Assembly (NCBI RefSeq): GCF_000479005.1
Contig: NZ_AWXC01000008.1
Coordinates: forward strand, 62,001-126,000
DNA length: 64,000 bases
DNA from: Prevotella sp. BV3P1
Lineage (GTDB): Bacteria > Bacteroidota > Bacteroidia > Bacteroidales > Bacteroidaceae
Direction of reading: 5' to 3'
In this document: positions 33,429 through 43,057 of the stretch, piece after piece
Layout of the letters: every line of letters begins with the position of its first letter
Position numbering within the stretch: the stretch's first letter is position 1
Translations under genes and position numbers: made by a program
Notes under the pieces: model-generated
Databases searched by the model: none
Told to the model about the DNA's origin: nothing
Seen by the model: only the letters and a program-made list of their open reading frames with translations

Positions 33429-34512
33429 TTTTGCGTATTATAGACTGCCCGATGCAAGGCATTTTATAAAACTTATCCAAAAGAATGGAGAGCCAAAGAC
33501 ATACTTTTCATTAACAGATTTGAATGGAAAAGAGGGCTTCGTGCTTGCTCCTTTCAAGATAGATAAGGCACATCCTGTCGTGTTGATTCATCCTGAAAAG
33601 AAAGAAAGGGTGCGTGTCAGCAAATGTTCTGCAAGGCTGCGCAATGGATGCGGCGCGGCGGTATTGGATTCATCTTTTGATGACAGGGAACGGTATGGTG
33701 AGGTTTTCCGTTGTTTTCATCAACAGTTGAAAGACGAAAAGTTGGCGAAAATCGTGCTGGCTCGTCGTGAAGAAATGCCGCACTCGGCACTGGTGGATGC
33801 GGAAACTTTGTTTATGGAAGCTTGCCGAGTATATCCTCATCTCTGCATCATGTTGGTGTCAACGCCCCAGACTGGCACATGGCTCATGGCTACACCAGAG
33901 GTGTTGCTGGACGGTGACGGAGAAACATGGCGCACCATGGCTTTGGCTGGCACGATGAAAGCAAGAGAATTGGCACCCGATGCTGACTGCTCTTCTGCCA
34001 GTACGCCGTGGGTGGATGACAACGGCATGCGTGATTGGTCGGCTAAGAACAAGCACGAGCAGCAGTTGGTTGCGACTTATATCCAACAATGTCTGTCGCC
34101 TTTCGCCGCTCAACTTACCCAGCGAGGACCTTATACCGTTCAGGCAGGTGACTTGGTGCATCTGCGCAGTGATTTTATGTTCAGTCTTCATGATACCAAG
34201 TCCTTGGGTTCTCTACTCGAGGCTTTGCATCCTACACCTGCTGTGTGTGGACTGCCAAAGGCTGAGGCGCAGCGGTTCATTCTGGAGAACGAGCATGCCG
34301 ATCGCAGTTATTATAGTGGATTTGCAGGCTTACTCAATCCAAATGGCGAAACTCATCTTTATGTTTCACTTCGATGTATGCAAATTTTAGAGAATAGTTA
34401 TCGGCTCTATGCCGGTGGAGGACTGCTCCTTGACAGCGTAGAGCAACAGGAGTGGGAAGAAACTGTGGCGAAAATGGAAACCATGAAGCACCTTATAGCG
34501 GAAACAAAGTGA
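33421..34512 (+). CDS. menF: Isochorismate synthase
   Basis: A 363-residue chorismate-binding enzyme that isomerises chorismate to isochorismate at the entry to menaquinone synthesis. The C-terminal catalytic core has KIVLARREE, MALAGTMKA, NKHEQQLVATYI, HPTPAVCGLPKAEA and YYSGFAGLLNPNGETHLYVSLRCM. The N-terminal part is shorter than in some homologues, as usual for Bacteroidetes. Overlaps menI by 8 bp and shares its stop with the menD start (TGATG). Confidence 0.92.
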   Translation: MISFAYYRLPDARHFIKLIQKNGEPKTYFSLTDLNGKEGFVLAPFKIDKAHPVVLIHPEKKERVRVSKCSARLRNGCGAAVLDSSFDDRERYGEVFRCFHQQLKDEKLAKIVLARREEMPHSALVDAETLFMEACRVYPHLCIMLVSTPQTGTWLMATPEVLLDGDGETWRTMALAGTMKARELAPDADCSSASTPWVDDNGMRDWSAKNKHEQQLVATYIQQCLSPFAAQLTQRGPYTVQAGDLVHLRSDFMFSLHDTKSLGSLLEALHPTPAVCGLPKAEAQRFILENEHADRSYYSGFAGLLNPNGETHLYVSLRCMQILENSYRLYAGGGLLLDSVEQQEWEETVAKMETMKHLIAETK

Positions 34513-36176
34513 TGTATTCAGACAAAGAAAATGTAAATATATTGACGGCGTTGCTGGTGGCTCATGGCATTAGGCACGCTGTGGTGTGTCCCGGTTCGCG
34601 CAATGCACCCATTGTACATAATCTCAACGAATGCCCCAACATCACATGCCACCCGGTGACAGACGAGCGGTCGGCTGGATTTTATGCCTTGGGTATGGCT
34701 CAAATCTTAAGCCATCCTGTTGCCGTTTGTGTCACCTCGGGTACAGCGTTGCTCAATCTTTTGCCAGCTACGGCAGAGGCTTATTATCAACATGTGCCTT
34801 TGGTGGTAATTTCGGCTGACAGACCTGCGATGTGGATTGACCAGCAAGATGGACAAACCTTGCCGCAGTTGGATGCTTTAGGGCGTTTTGTCAGTAAGGC
34901 GTTCTCGTTACCCGAGCCTTCTACTGATGATGAACGGTGGTACTGTAATCGATTGGTAAACGAAGCATTACTTTGTTGTCAGCGGCATGGCGGCAGTCCG
35001 GTACACTTGAATGTACCCATTTCAGAACCCTTGTTTACATTCAATGTACCAGCGTTGCCAACCGAACGTGTGATTCGACAGGTTGCGGCAACCGAAGATG
35101 AGGCCTGCCGTAGATGTCTGGAAGAGAGACTGATGGCGGCGCGTCGCCCTATGATTGTAGTGGGACAGCTGACGTATGAAGTGGCTAAGATACTGAGAAA
35201 CACCCTCCAACAGTTGCAAATAGAGGTGGTAGTGCTGCACGAATGTTTGTCAGTGGGGCAATCGCAACAGATAGATACGGTGTTGCAACACATCAAAGAC
35301 CACGAGTCTGACTATATGCCCGATACCATTATCTATATAGGAGGTACGTTGGTGAGCAAAAAAATCAAGCAGTTTTTGCGCCGGTGCACGCACGCCGACA
35401 CATGGATAGTGAGCAGTGAAGGGCGATTGTACGATACGTTTCAAAATCTGCAAGGCGTTGTTGAGGGAAATCCTGTCTATCTGTTGCAGCAGCTCAATGC
35501 ACGCGTTCAGCTCATGAAGCAACAAGAGAGCCTGAACTTTCAACGAGATTTTTATCATCGTTGGCAACAAAGCATTCAGTCGGCAGCAGTGGCTTTCAGT
35601 AAAATGAACGTGCCCTATTCGCAGTTTTTGGCAGTAAAAACATTGTTTCACAATCTTTCTTTTTCGTCTGATTATTTGCTGCATGCCGCCAACAGCATGT
35701 CCGTTAGGTTGGTTAACCACTTTGCCAGCGATTATGTTTTTTGCAATCGGGGTGTCAACGGCATTGATGGGAGTTTGTCAACGGCAGCAGGTTGCTCGCT
35801 GGTGACAACTCAAAACGTGTATTGCGTCATCGGTGATTTGAGCTTCTTTTACGACCAAAACGCCCTGTGGCATAGCTTAGGGGGCAATTTCAGAGTGCTG
35901 TTGCTGAACAATGGGGGTGGGGTTATCTTCCAAAGTTTGCCAGGTTTGAAAGATAGTACGGCTCATCAGACATTGATTTCTGCCCAACATCATACATCGG
36001 CTTGTGGGATTTGCCAGCAAAACAACGTGGCTTATCTTTCGGCACATGATGAGGAAGAACTTGAAAATAACATGAATCACTTTGTGAATGACAACTTTGA
36101 CCGCCCCGTAGTCTTTGAGGTGTTTACCTCGCAACAGCAAGATGAACAGGCAATGAACGAATACAAACAAGTTTAA
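34512..36176 (+). CDS. menD: SEPHCHC synthase
   Basis: A protein of 555 residues from ATG 34512, which overlaps the menF stop by one base. ThDP-dependent enzyme joining isochorismate and 2-oxoglutarate. N-terminal pyrimidine-binding domain: CPGSRNAPIVHNLNE, TDERSAGFYALGMAQ, VAVCVTSGTALLNLLPA. C-terminal diphosphate-binding region: RGVNGIDGSLSTAAG and GDLSFFYDQNALW..LLLNNGGGVIFQSLPG. Length is normal for the family. Confidence 0.95.
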   Translation: MYSDKENVNILTALLVAHGIRHAVVCPGSRNAPIVHNLNECPNITCHPVTDERSAGFYALGMAQILSHPVAVCVTSGTALLNLLPATAEAYYQHVPLVVISADRPAMWIDQQDGQTLPQLDALGRFVSKAFSLPEPSTDDERWYCNRLVNEALLCCQRHGGSPVHLNVPISEPLFTFNVPALPTERVIRQVAATEDEACRRCLEERLMAARRPMIVVGQLTYEVAKILRNTLQQLQIEVVVLHECLSVGQSQQIDTVLQHIKDHESDYMPDTIIYIGGTLVSKKIKQFLRRCTHADTWIVSSEGRLYDTFQNLQGVVEGNPVYLLQQLNARVQLMKQQESLNFQRDFYHRWQQSIQSAAVAFSKMNVPYSQFLAVKTLFHNLSFSSDYLLHAANSMSVRLVNHFASDYVFCNRGVNGIDGSLSTAAGCSLVTTQNVYCVIGDLSFFYDQNALWHSLGGNFRVLLLNNGGGVIFQSLPGLKDSTAHQTLISAQHHTSACGICQQNNVAYLSAHDEEELENNMNHFVNDNFDRPVVFEVFTSQQQDEQAMNEYKQV

Positions 36177-36182
36177 TTTGAT

Positions 36183-37010
36183 ATGGAAAAAAGACAATGG
36201 AAGTCTATTGACGGCTTCAACTTTAAGGAAATCCTCTTCGAGGAGTATAACAGAATTGCGAAGATAACAATCAATCGTGAGCGTTATCGCAACGCTTTTA
36301 CGCCGCTCACCACATGGGAAATGTCGCAAGCCTTTGCCTATTGCCGAGAGTGTGCGGGCATTCGTGTGGTTATTCTCACAGGAGCGGGAGACAAAGCGTT
36401 CTGCTCTGGGGGCGACATGCACGTGAAAGGACGAGGCGGATATGTAGGAACAGATGGCGTGCCACGGCTCAATGTGCTGGACGTACAGATGCAAATTCGG
36501 CGCTTACCCAAACCTGTGATTGCCATGGTGAATGGCTATGCTATCGGAGGAGGGCATGTGTTGCATGTCATGTGTGACCTGACGATTGCCAGTGAGAATG
36601 CCATCTTCGGCCAAACGGGACCAAAGGTTGGGTCTTTTGATGCAGGTTTCGGCGCTTCGTATTTAGCTCGAATGGTGGGACAGAAGCGTGCCAGGGAGAT
36701 TTGGTTCATGTGCAAGCAGTACTCGGCACACGAGGCAGAGCGTATGGGCATGGTGAACAAGGTGGTGCCATTCGATGAATTGGAGGATGAATGCGTGTCA
36801 TGGGCGGAGACAATGATGCAACGTTCGCCCTTGGCGTTACGCATGATCAAGGCTGGACTGAATGCCGAGTTAGACGGACAAGCCGGTATTCAGGAGTTGG
36901 CAGGCGATGCTACCATGCTGTATTACACCATGGACGAGGCACAAGAGGGTGGAAAAGCATTCTTGGAGAAACGCAAGCCCGACTTTGACAAGTATCCGCA
37001 GTTTCCCTGA
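36183..37010 (+). CDS. menB: 1,4-dihydroxy-2-naphthoyl-CoA synthase
   Basis: A 275-residue crotonase-fold enzyme cyclising o-succinylbenzoyl-CoA. Typical MenB segments are [56 protein letters not shown] and [21 protein letters not shown], which include the oxyanion hole and catalytic Asp/Tyr regions. It lies 6 bp after menD and 10 bp before menC. The Bacteroidetes gene order D-B-C-E is intact. Confidence 0.96.
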   Translation: MEKRQWKSIDGFNFKEILFEEYNRIAKITINRERYRNAFTPLTTWEMSQAFAYCRECAGIRVVILTGAGDKAFCSGGDMHVKGRGGYVGTDGVPRLNVLDVQMQIRRLPKPVIAMVNGYAIGGGHVLHVMCDLTIASENAIFGQTGPKVGSFDAGFGASYLARMVGQKRAREIWFMCKQYSAHEAERMGMVNKVVPFDELEDECVSWAETMMQRSPLALRMIKAGLNAELDGQAGIQELAGDATMLYYTMDEAQEGGKAFLEKRKPDFDKYPQFP

Positions 37011-37020
37011 GAGCACGCAA

Positions 37021-38073
37021 ATGAAATATTGTTATTCTATCTGTAAGCGCACACTGCACTTCAAAAATCCTGCCACTACCTCACGGGGAGTGTACCAAAC
37101 ACGCACGAGTTACTATGTAACCCTTTGGCGTGAAGACCGTCCTTCCATCAAAGGGGTGGGCGAGTGTGCCACCTTGCCTGATCTAAGTTGTGACGTTTGT
37201 CCTGATTATGAGCAAATTTTAACCGAAGCGTGCCATGAGGTGGCGCATGAGGGGCGTATCAACTACGAGCGTTTGCGACCTTATCCGTCAATACTCTTTG
37301 GGTTGGAAACGGCGTTAGCGCAAATAAAGGCAAACGGAAGTGCTGCCTTGTTTAACACCCCTTTCGCACGAGGAGAGGAGGGAATCACCATCAACGGCTT
37401 GGTGTGGATGGGTACATTCGAGGAAATGGTGCGTAGGATGCAGGAAAAATTGGAGCAAGGCTTTCGCTGTGTGAAGTTGAAGATAGGAGCTATCAACTTT
37501 GAGAAAGAATTAGAACTGGTACGCGCTATCCGTTCGCATTTCACCTCAGAGCAAGTTCAGTTGCGCCTTGATGCCAATGGTGGTTTCGCACCCGATGAGG
37601 CTCTTGCAAAGTTGGAACAGTTGGCTAAGTATGACATTCATTCGATAGAGCAACCCATCAAGCAACATCAGTGGCAGCAAATGGCACGCTTGTGCCGTGA
37701 GTCGCCCATTCCTATCGCACTTGATGAAGAACTCATTGGGGTGAACCAGCGACATGAAAAAGAAGAGTTGCTCAATGCCATACGCCCACAATACATCATT
37801 TTGAAGCCTTCGTTGCATGGTGGCATGCGTGGAACAGAAGAATGGATAACATTAGCAAGGCAACGAAACATAGACTCGTGGCTCACCAGTGCATTGGAGA
37901 GTAATGTGGGATTGAACGCCATTGCACACCTTGCCGCAAAGTTTTATGGACCGCATGTCACCTTTCCGCAGGGCTTGGGAACAGGACTTCTGTTTACGGA
38001 CAACGTACCTATGCCGTTGGAAGTGAGAGGAGATCGGTTGTGGTTCATGCCCGCAAAGACATTAAATGGATGA
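37021..38073 (+). CDS. menC: o-Succinylbenzoate synthase
   Basis: A protein of 350 residues from ATG 37021. Enolase-superfamily enzyme dehydrating SHCHC to o-succinylbenzoate. CVKLKIGAINFEKELELV carries the catalytic KxK-type Lys, RLDANGGF the first metal Asp, SIEQPI the Glu, and ALDEELIG the second Asp; IILKPSLHGG gives the distal Lys. An open frame extends upstream into menB but has no homology. Overlaps menE by 8 bp. Confidence 0.92.
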   Translation: MKYCYSICKRTLHFKNPATTSRGVYQTRTSYYVTLWREDRPSIKGVGECATLPDLSCDVCPDYEQILTEACHEVAHEGRINYERLRPYPSILFGLETALAQIKANGSAALFNTPFARGEEGITINGLVWMGTFEEMVRRMQEKLEQGFRCVKLKIGAINFEKELELVRAIRSHFTSEQVQLRLDANGGFAPDEALAKLEQLAKYDIHSIEQPIKQHQWQQMARLCRESPIPIALDEELIGVNQRHEKEELLNAIRPQYIILKPSLHGGMRGTEEWITLARQRNIDSWLTSALESNVGLNAIAHLAAKFYGPHVTFPQGLGTGLLFTDNVPMPLEVRGDRLWFMPAKTLNG

Positions 38074-39154
38074 AAAAATGACTTATCAAGAATTTATCAG
38101 CGAATGGAATAATAATGCACAGACCATCCATGTGCAAACCAGTGGGTCGACAGGCGCACCGAAGAAGATGAATGTACGGAAGGACAGAATGATTGAAAGT
38201 GCCAAGATGACGTGTGACTTCCTTGGATTACAGCAGGGTGACACCGCATTGTTGTGCATGAATCTCGACTATATTGGCGCCAAGATGATGGTGGTTCGTT
38301 CACTTGTCAGGCAACTCCGTTTGATACAGGTAGCCCCCTCCGGTCATCCGTTGGCAACGGTTGATGTTCCAATTACCTTTGCCGCCATGGTTCCTCTGCA
38401 AGTATTTAACTCGCTGCAAGTACCCGAAGAACGGGAAAAATTACGCCAAATCAAACATCTTATCATTGGTGGAGGGGCTATTGACGATGTCTTGGCAGCC
38501 CAACTGCACGACTTTCCTCATGCGGTATGGAGTACATACGGCATGACTGAAACCCTGTCGCACATTGCCTTACGCAGATTGAACGGTTGCGAGTCTTCGA
38601 GTTGGTACACGCCCCTACAAGGAATAAAGGTATCAACGAATGCTGATGACTGTTTGGTCATTGATGCTCCGAAGCTTTGTGACACGCCGATTGTGACGAA
38701 TGATATGGCCGAAATCCGATCGACAAGCACGTCTGAGGGGCAAAACACCCTTGCTTTTCGCATCATTGGCCGCCGCGACAACGTCATCAACAGTGGCGGC
38801 GTGAAGATTCAGATGGAAGAGTTGGAACGCCTGATGCGGCCTTTCCTCACCATGCCTTACATGGTGACCAAGCGCAAGAGCGAGAAGTTTGGCGAAATAG
38901 TAGTGCTGATGGTGGAGAGAGAGGGTGATGACGAGGGAGCAACCGTTGAGGAAAAATCTGAGTTGCCCATGCTGCGGGCCATCCACAAACTGCTGCATCG
39001 GGCCTTGCCTCGTTATTGGGAGCCGCGCCTGTATCTGTCGGTAGACCGCATTCCGATGACCGAAACGGGGAAACCCAATCGGGCTTTGGCTCAGCAAATG
39101 GCCGAGAAACCTGACTTACCTTGCAGCCGCGTCTTTGCGGTGGATGACGAATGA
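38066..39154 (+). CDS. menE: o-Succinylbenzoate-CoA ligase
   Basis: A 362-residue acyl-adenylate enzyme, short for the family as usual in Bacteroidetes. The ATP-binding loop is VQTSGSTGAPKKM (about residues 24-36), the adenine motif is STYGMTETLSHIAL, and the hinge/C-terminal region is RIIGRRDNVINSGGVKIQ with the late catalytic Lys in ETGKPNR. It activates o-succinylbenzoate to its CoA ester. Last gene of the operon; it converges on aroB with no strong terminator visible between. Confidence 0.92.
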   Translation: MDEKMTYQEFISEWNNNAQTIHVQTSGSTGAPKKMNVRKDRMIESAKMTCDFLGLQQGDTALLCMNLDYIGAKMMVVRSLVRQLRLIQVAPSGHPLATVDVPITFAAMVPLQVFNSLQVPEEREKLRQIKHLIIGGGAIDDVLAAQLHDFPHAVWSTYGMTETLSHIALRRLNGCESSSWYTPLQGIKVSTNADDCLVIDAPKLCDTPIVTNDMAEIRSTSTSEGQNTLAFRIIGRRDNVINSGGVKIQMEELERLMRPFLTMPYMVTKRKSEKFGEIVVLMVEREGDDEGATVEEKSELPMLRAIHKLLHRALPRYWEPRLYLSVDRIPMTETGKPNRALAQQMAEKPDLPCSRVFAVDDE

Positions 39155-39212
39155 GTGCGGTAACAGCCGACGGCAAGTAGGATGTTGCGGTCGGCCACGC
39201 CACTGATATGCG

Positions 39213-40265
39213 CTACTCACCTTCGCGAAAAAAGTCGAAGGCGTTTTTAATCTCCTCCATTGTCGCCGTCTGGTTAATCTTGATGTCGCCCACGTCGGCA
39301 AGCAACGTGAAGTTTATCTCGTCACCAAGATTCTTCTTGTCGTGGCGCATCAAGGCGATGAGTTCGTCGTAGTCGTCGCATGTAAACGGCAATTGTCCAT
39401 ACCACTCTTTAACGAACCTGACCGTTTGTCGCATCTTCTCCGTTGGGAAGCTGCACTTGACGCAGCTCAGGTACAACTCGCAAACCAGGCCCCATGCCAC
39501 CGCATAACCATGTAGTATAGGTTTCCGTTTCAGCGACCACGACTCGAACGCATGGCCGAAGGTGTGTCCGAGGTTCAAAGCCTTGCGTATGTTCTGCTCA
39601 AAAGGGTCTCGTGTCACCACCTCTTCTTTCACGTCAACCGAGGCAGCAATCATTCCTTGCAGCTGTTGGATGTCAACGTCGCCGCTCAAGTCGAACGTCA
39701 GCAATTCGCCCATCATCTTGTCGTTGCTGATCAAGCCGTGCTTCAACATCTCCGCATAGCCGCTGCGCAGGTTTTCCAGGTCAAGCGTTTGCAGGAATGC
39801 TGCGTGCAGGATGACGAAATTAGCGTCATTGAACACCCCTATCTCATTCTTCAGTCCCCCGTAGTTGATGCCCGTCTTGCCACCCACGGAAGCGTCGACC
39901 ATGGCCAGAAGGGTGGTGGGGATGTTGATGAAGCGAATGCCGCGTTTGAAGGTGGAGGCGGCGAATCCCCCAAGGTCTGTCACCATGCCGCCTCCCAGGT
40001 TGATGACGCATGAGTGGCGGGTAGCTCGATGTTCTTGCAGTGCCGCCCATATCTTTTCCACCGACCGCAAGTCTTTGTGAACGTCAGAAGCGGGGATGGT
40101 GATGAGGTGCGCACCCATCAACGTGTAAAACTCGCGAATCTTCGGCCAACAGTGTTCGGCGGTCGTGTCGTCCGCAACGACGAACATGCGGTCGGGTTGG
40201 CATGCTGCAATCGCCTTGGACAGGTCAGCTTGCAAATGGGTGGATAGGATAATCTTTTGTTTCAT
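39213..40265 (-). CDS. aroB: 3-Dehydroquinate synthase
   Basis: A 350-residue NAD-dependent enzyme converting DAHP to 3-dehydroquinate in the shikimate pathway, which supplies chorismate to the neighbouring menaquinone genes. Motifs: INLGGGMVTDLGGFAASTFKRGIRFINIPTTLLAMVDASVGGKTGINYGG (NAD and metal sites), then LNLGHTFGHAFE and H-rich region for the zinc ligands. Promoter box TATATTTG at 40285-40292 on the minus strand. It is convergent with menE. Confidence 0.95.
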   Translation of the reverse strand: MKQKIILSTHLQADLSKAIAACQPDRMFVVADDTTAEHCWPKIREFYTLMGAHLITIPASDVHKDLRSVEKIWAALQEHRATRHSCVINLGGGMVTDLGGFAASTFKRGIRFINIPTTLLAMVDASVGGKTGINYGGLKNEIGVFNDANFVILHAAFLQTLDLENLRSGYAEMLKHGLISNDKMMGELLTFDLSGDVDIQQLQGMIAASVDVKEEVVTRDPFEQNIRKALNLGHTFGHAFESWSLKRKPILHGYAVAWGLVCELYLSCVKCSFPTEKMRQTVRFVKEWYGQLPFTCDDYDELIALMRHDKKNLGDEINFTLLADVGDIKINQTATMEEIKNAFDFFREGE

Positions 40266-41129
40266 CTTCTCTTTTTGTGGTTACAAATATAATAAAAAAA
40301 GCATATATTCTTGCCTTTCGGTTGGTCTATTGGGCCACGGAACTCACATTTAAGATGGTTGTTCGGTGTAAACCGACAATTATAACCTTTTGCATGAATG
40401 AAGAATAAAACTACCATTTACACCACGATGCGGACATCGTGGTGGATGAAAACCAATGGAACTTGCTTTTGTTAACAAACCTTTCGTTTGTTAAATCAGT
40501 TCATTTTCTTTGACAAAATAAAATTGTAAAATAGAAATAATGGAGAGTGTTTTAAGGCGTTGTCTGCCTTAAACTCATCATTTTGTACGCTATTCACATG
40601 GGTTAAATCGCCAATTAGCATGCTTTTGCAGTTCAATATGCATGCTTTTGCGCCCCAATATACATCATATAGAGGGCGTTTTTCGCACAAAAAAAGAGGT
40701 CTTTTGACCCAAACACGATGCTTTTTGATTTCGTTTAAGTCTTAAAAATCATATAAGATACTAATAATCAAATAGATAACAACACTCTTTCACGATGAGC
40801 ATATTTCCCACGTATGAACATGTTAGTTGAAAAAACGCCCGGCATTTGTGTTAAAAAAACGTTGTGCCATACGAGATATCACTGAAAAACGTACCGTTTG
40901 TTTAGAAACAATAAGCACCTTTGTTTCATGAAAAAGCCGTGTGAATTGAGCCATCTTTTCAACAAACTGGCGCTATGATTTACAGGTAGGCGATGTGGAA
41001 TATACGGGTATTTCCCCCAACAAGGTAGGAAAAACCCTACGCAGCAATAGTGAAAACATCTTTAGGTATACTGGATCTATTGTGTACATTTGCAATAGAT
41101 AAAATTATGAAACTTAAAAATATACGACG
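40266..41129. other. Long AT-rich intergenic region with hairpins
   Basis: No gene is supported. Structures are a perfect 10-bp hairpin CACCACGATG-cgga-CATCGTGGTG (40421-40444), a second hairpin TTAACAAAC-ctttc-GTTTGTTAA (40472-40494), GCATGCTTTTG copies near 40618 and 40640, and the minus-strand aroB promoter (caaatata, 40285-40292). The plus-strand promoter TACATTTG (41085-41092) serves the next gene. A small RNA in this region is possible but not shown. Confidence 0.45.
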
Positions 41130-41660
41130 ATGAAAAAGATGATGAAATTATTACCAATCGTGTTAATGGCACTCTTTACAGTCAGCGTTACCTCATGTAG
41201 CGACGACAATGATTATTATTATGAAGACCCTTACGATAACTCTCAGGACGTGCTGTATGAGATGGCACAGACCCTGCGTGGACATTGGACGGGAAAGACG
41301 GCTGCTCGTTTTAAAGACCCCGATGGACTATTGCGGGAAGAGGTGTACGACACAGACATAGAATTTGATATGTACGATTCTAAGTCGCGCAATGGTCGTG
41401 GGCGCCAGGTGGATTATTTCAATGGGGAAGTGGCCTACGATAGAACGTTCTCTTGGGCTATCGATTCTCGATCTGGAGACATCATTATTACCTATGATGG
41501 TGAAAATGGGAAAAAATTCCAGATGATTATCGATTTTGACGACATGAAGCTCGATGATCACACGTTCTCTGGCGTGATGGTTGGCACTGGTGAGTCGGAT
41601 GAGTTTTCCTACACTCGCTATACGTATGCCAAGAAGGTGATGATGGATTTTGAGGAGTGA
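41130..41660 (+). CDS. Putative lipoprotein of unknown function
   Basis: A 176-residue protein with a lipoprotein signal (LPIVLMALFTVSVTSC, lipobox Cys23) followed by the acidic SDDNDYYYEDPYD, a composition that favours surface display in Bacteroidetes. The mature region (LRGHWTGKTAARFKDPDG..FSWAIDSRSGDIIITYDG) is beta-rich and lipocalin-like in pattern, but I recognise no family with confidence. Monocistronic, with its promoter at 41085-41092. Confidence 0.75.
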   Translation: MKKMMKLLPIVLMALFTVSVTSCSDDNDYYYEDPYDNSQDVLYEMAQTLRGHWTGKTAARFKDPDGLLREEVYDTDIEFDMYDSKSRNGRGRQVDYFNGEVAYDRTFSWAIDSRSGDIIITYDGENGKKFQMIIDFDDMKLDDHTFSGVMVGTGESDEFSYTRYTYAKKVMMDFEE

Positions 41661-41696
41661 TGAAGATGAGTCAGGGCCGGTTGCCATCGCTGATGA

Positions 41697-42617
41697 TTAT
41701 GGCAACCCCCAGGCTCGTTGCACTTTCTCTACTGGTAATGTTTCTACTCGGCGCTCAATGGCGTCGGGTAGGTTGCAGAAAAAGTCGATGCCAGTCTTCT
41801 GTTCCAGTTCGTGGATGTTGACAACGTATTTGCTGAGCGAAGTGTCACCATTGTTCTCGTGTTCCACCCAGAAGCCGAGTGCTTTGTAACCCATCTTGTT
41901 CTTGCAAAGCACGGCCATGAAGAAGTATTTGGGTACGATGAGCCCTTGACCGAGGGTGGTCAGTATTTGGTTGGGATTGTCTATGGTTCCGCCTTTGCAG
42001 ACGTACAAGGTGTCACGAAAACTGTCTTGATTCCATGACCTTATTTGTTCTTCCATGTTCTTCCAAACTCCATCATTGAAGGCATGTACTTGTGGCATCA
42101 TGTTGGAGAGATAGAAGGTCTGGATATTGGCTTCTCTTGATCCCAGACGGTCGGCCGAGGGACAGATGTGGCCGTGGTCGTAGCCTGTACGCCAGAAAGG
42201 ATCCCTGTTAAATTGGTAGGCTGTGGGAATGTTCTCGTCGCGTGGATATTGGTTGGTATCCGATCGGTAGCGGTTGGTATGGGGTTTGCGAATGCCTCGG
42301 TACATCTGGTAGCAGCTCCAGCGTAGTGATTTCTTGCTGGTGTCCCACTCGGTGCAAAAGTTCACGCCACGTTCGCCTGTGCGTTTGTTGAGTAGAGCCT
42401 TGTGCACGATGATCATGCTGCTACCTCCTTTCACTTTTGGAAACTCCAAACGGCTGACCTCAGGAGGCATCATGGGGTTGCCAACGGTGGACATGCCGAT
42501 ATATTGGTTGGCGTTGACGTTGGCTTCAGCAGACTCTTTTGAACCATTGTCGTCACTGCATGATGCCAGTGCGAGGATGGCGAAGAGTGGGAAGAGAAAG
42601 TGGTTTAGTTTGTTCAT
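41697..42617 (-). CDS. Secreted DNA/RNA non-specific endonuclease (NUC1 type)
   Basis: A protein of 306 residues from ATG 42617; an upstream in-frame start at 42662 would bury the signal peptide. The lipoprotein-like signal is LFAILALASC, followed by acidic SDDNGSKES. The beta-beta-alpha-metal nuclease core shows GYDHGHICPSADR, the DRGH-type motif with His as general base, then FYLSNMMPQVHAFNDGVWKNME with the metal-binding Asn. It would degrade extracellular DNA and RNA at the cell surface. Near a TonB-dependent receptor and an EEP nuclease, it fits a nucleic-acid acquisition role. Confidence 0.9.
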   Translation of the reverse strand: MNKLNHFLFPLFAILALASCSDDNGSKESAEANVNANQYIGMSTVGNPMMPPEVSRLEFPKVKGGSSMIIVHKALLNKRTGERGVNFCTEWDTSKKSLRWSCYQMYRGIRKPHTNRYRSDTNQYPRDENIPTAYQFNRDPFWRTGYDHGHICPSADRLGSREANIQTFYLSNMMPQVHAFNDGVWKNMEEQIRSWNQDSFRDTLYVCKGGTIDNPNQILTTLGQGLIVPKYFFMAVLCKNKMGYKALGFWVEHENNGDTSLSKYVVNIHELEQKTGIDFFCNLPDAIERRVETLPVEKVQRAWGLP

Positions 42618-42707
42618 CGGCGTGTGGTGGAATGAAAAAAGTGCGACCGACCGTATATGCAACTACGCCCGAACGCACTTTCTTGTCGTCAAAAAAAGTT
42701 TTGTATC

Positions 42708-42959
42708 TTATTTCTGAATCTTACCGTAACGGTTCATGAAGCGGTCTACGCGACCTGCCGTGTCAACAAGTTTGCTCTTACCGGTATAGAAAGGGTGTGA
42801 GCTACTTGAGATTTCCACTTTTACCACTGGGTAAGTTTCGCCTTCAAATTCTACTGTCTCGTTACTCTTGCATGTAGACTTTGTAAGGAACATATCGCCG
42901 TTGGACATATCCTTGAATACGACGGGGCGATAGTTTTCTGGATGAATTCCTTTTTTCAT
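42708..42959 (-). CDS. rpmE2: Ribosomal protein L31 type B
   Basis: An 83-residue ribosomal protein: [51 protein letters not shown]. It is the type B form without the four zinc-binding cysteines. Promoter box TACTTTTG at 43008-43015 on the minus strand, 48 bp upstream. It lies between two groups of nuclease-related genes. Confidence 0.96.
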   Translation of the reverse strand: MKKGIHPENYRPVVFKDMSNGDMFLTKSTCKSNETVEFEGETYPVVKVEISSSSHPFYTGKSKLVDTAGRVDRFMNRYGKIQK

Positions 42960-43007
42960 TTTGATTTCTTATTGAATATAATTGAATTAACTAAGCTATA
43001 TGGGCTG

Positions 43008-43015
43008 CAAAAGTA
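43008..43015 (-). promoter_or_regulatory. rpmE2 promoter -7 box (TACTTTTG)
   Basis: caaaagta on the plus strand; TAnnTTTG on the minus strand. Confidence 0.65.
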
Positions 43016-43057
43016 CGAAGAATTTCGCAAACAGCCAAACGTATCAATGCTTTTTTG

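Noticed and set aside
36907..37020. Earlier start for menC inside menB
   Set aside because: The enolase-superfamily N-terminus begins at MKYCYSICKRTLHF (37021); the extra part reads the menB coding sequence out of frame.
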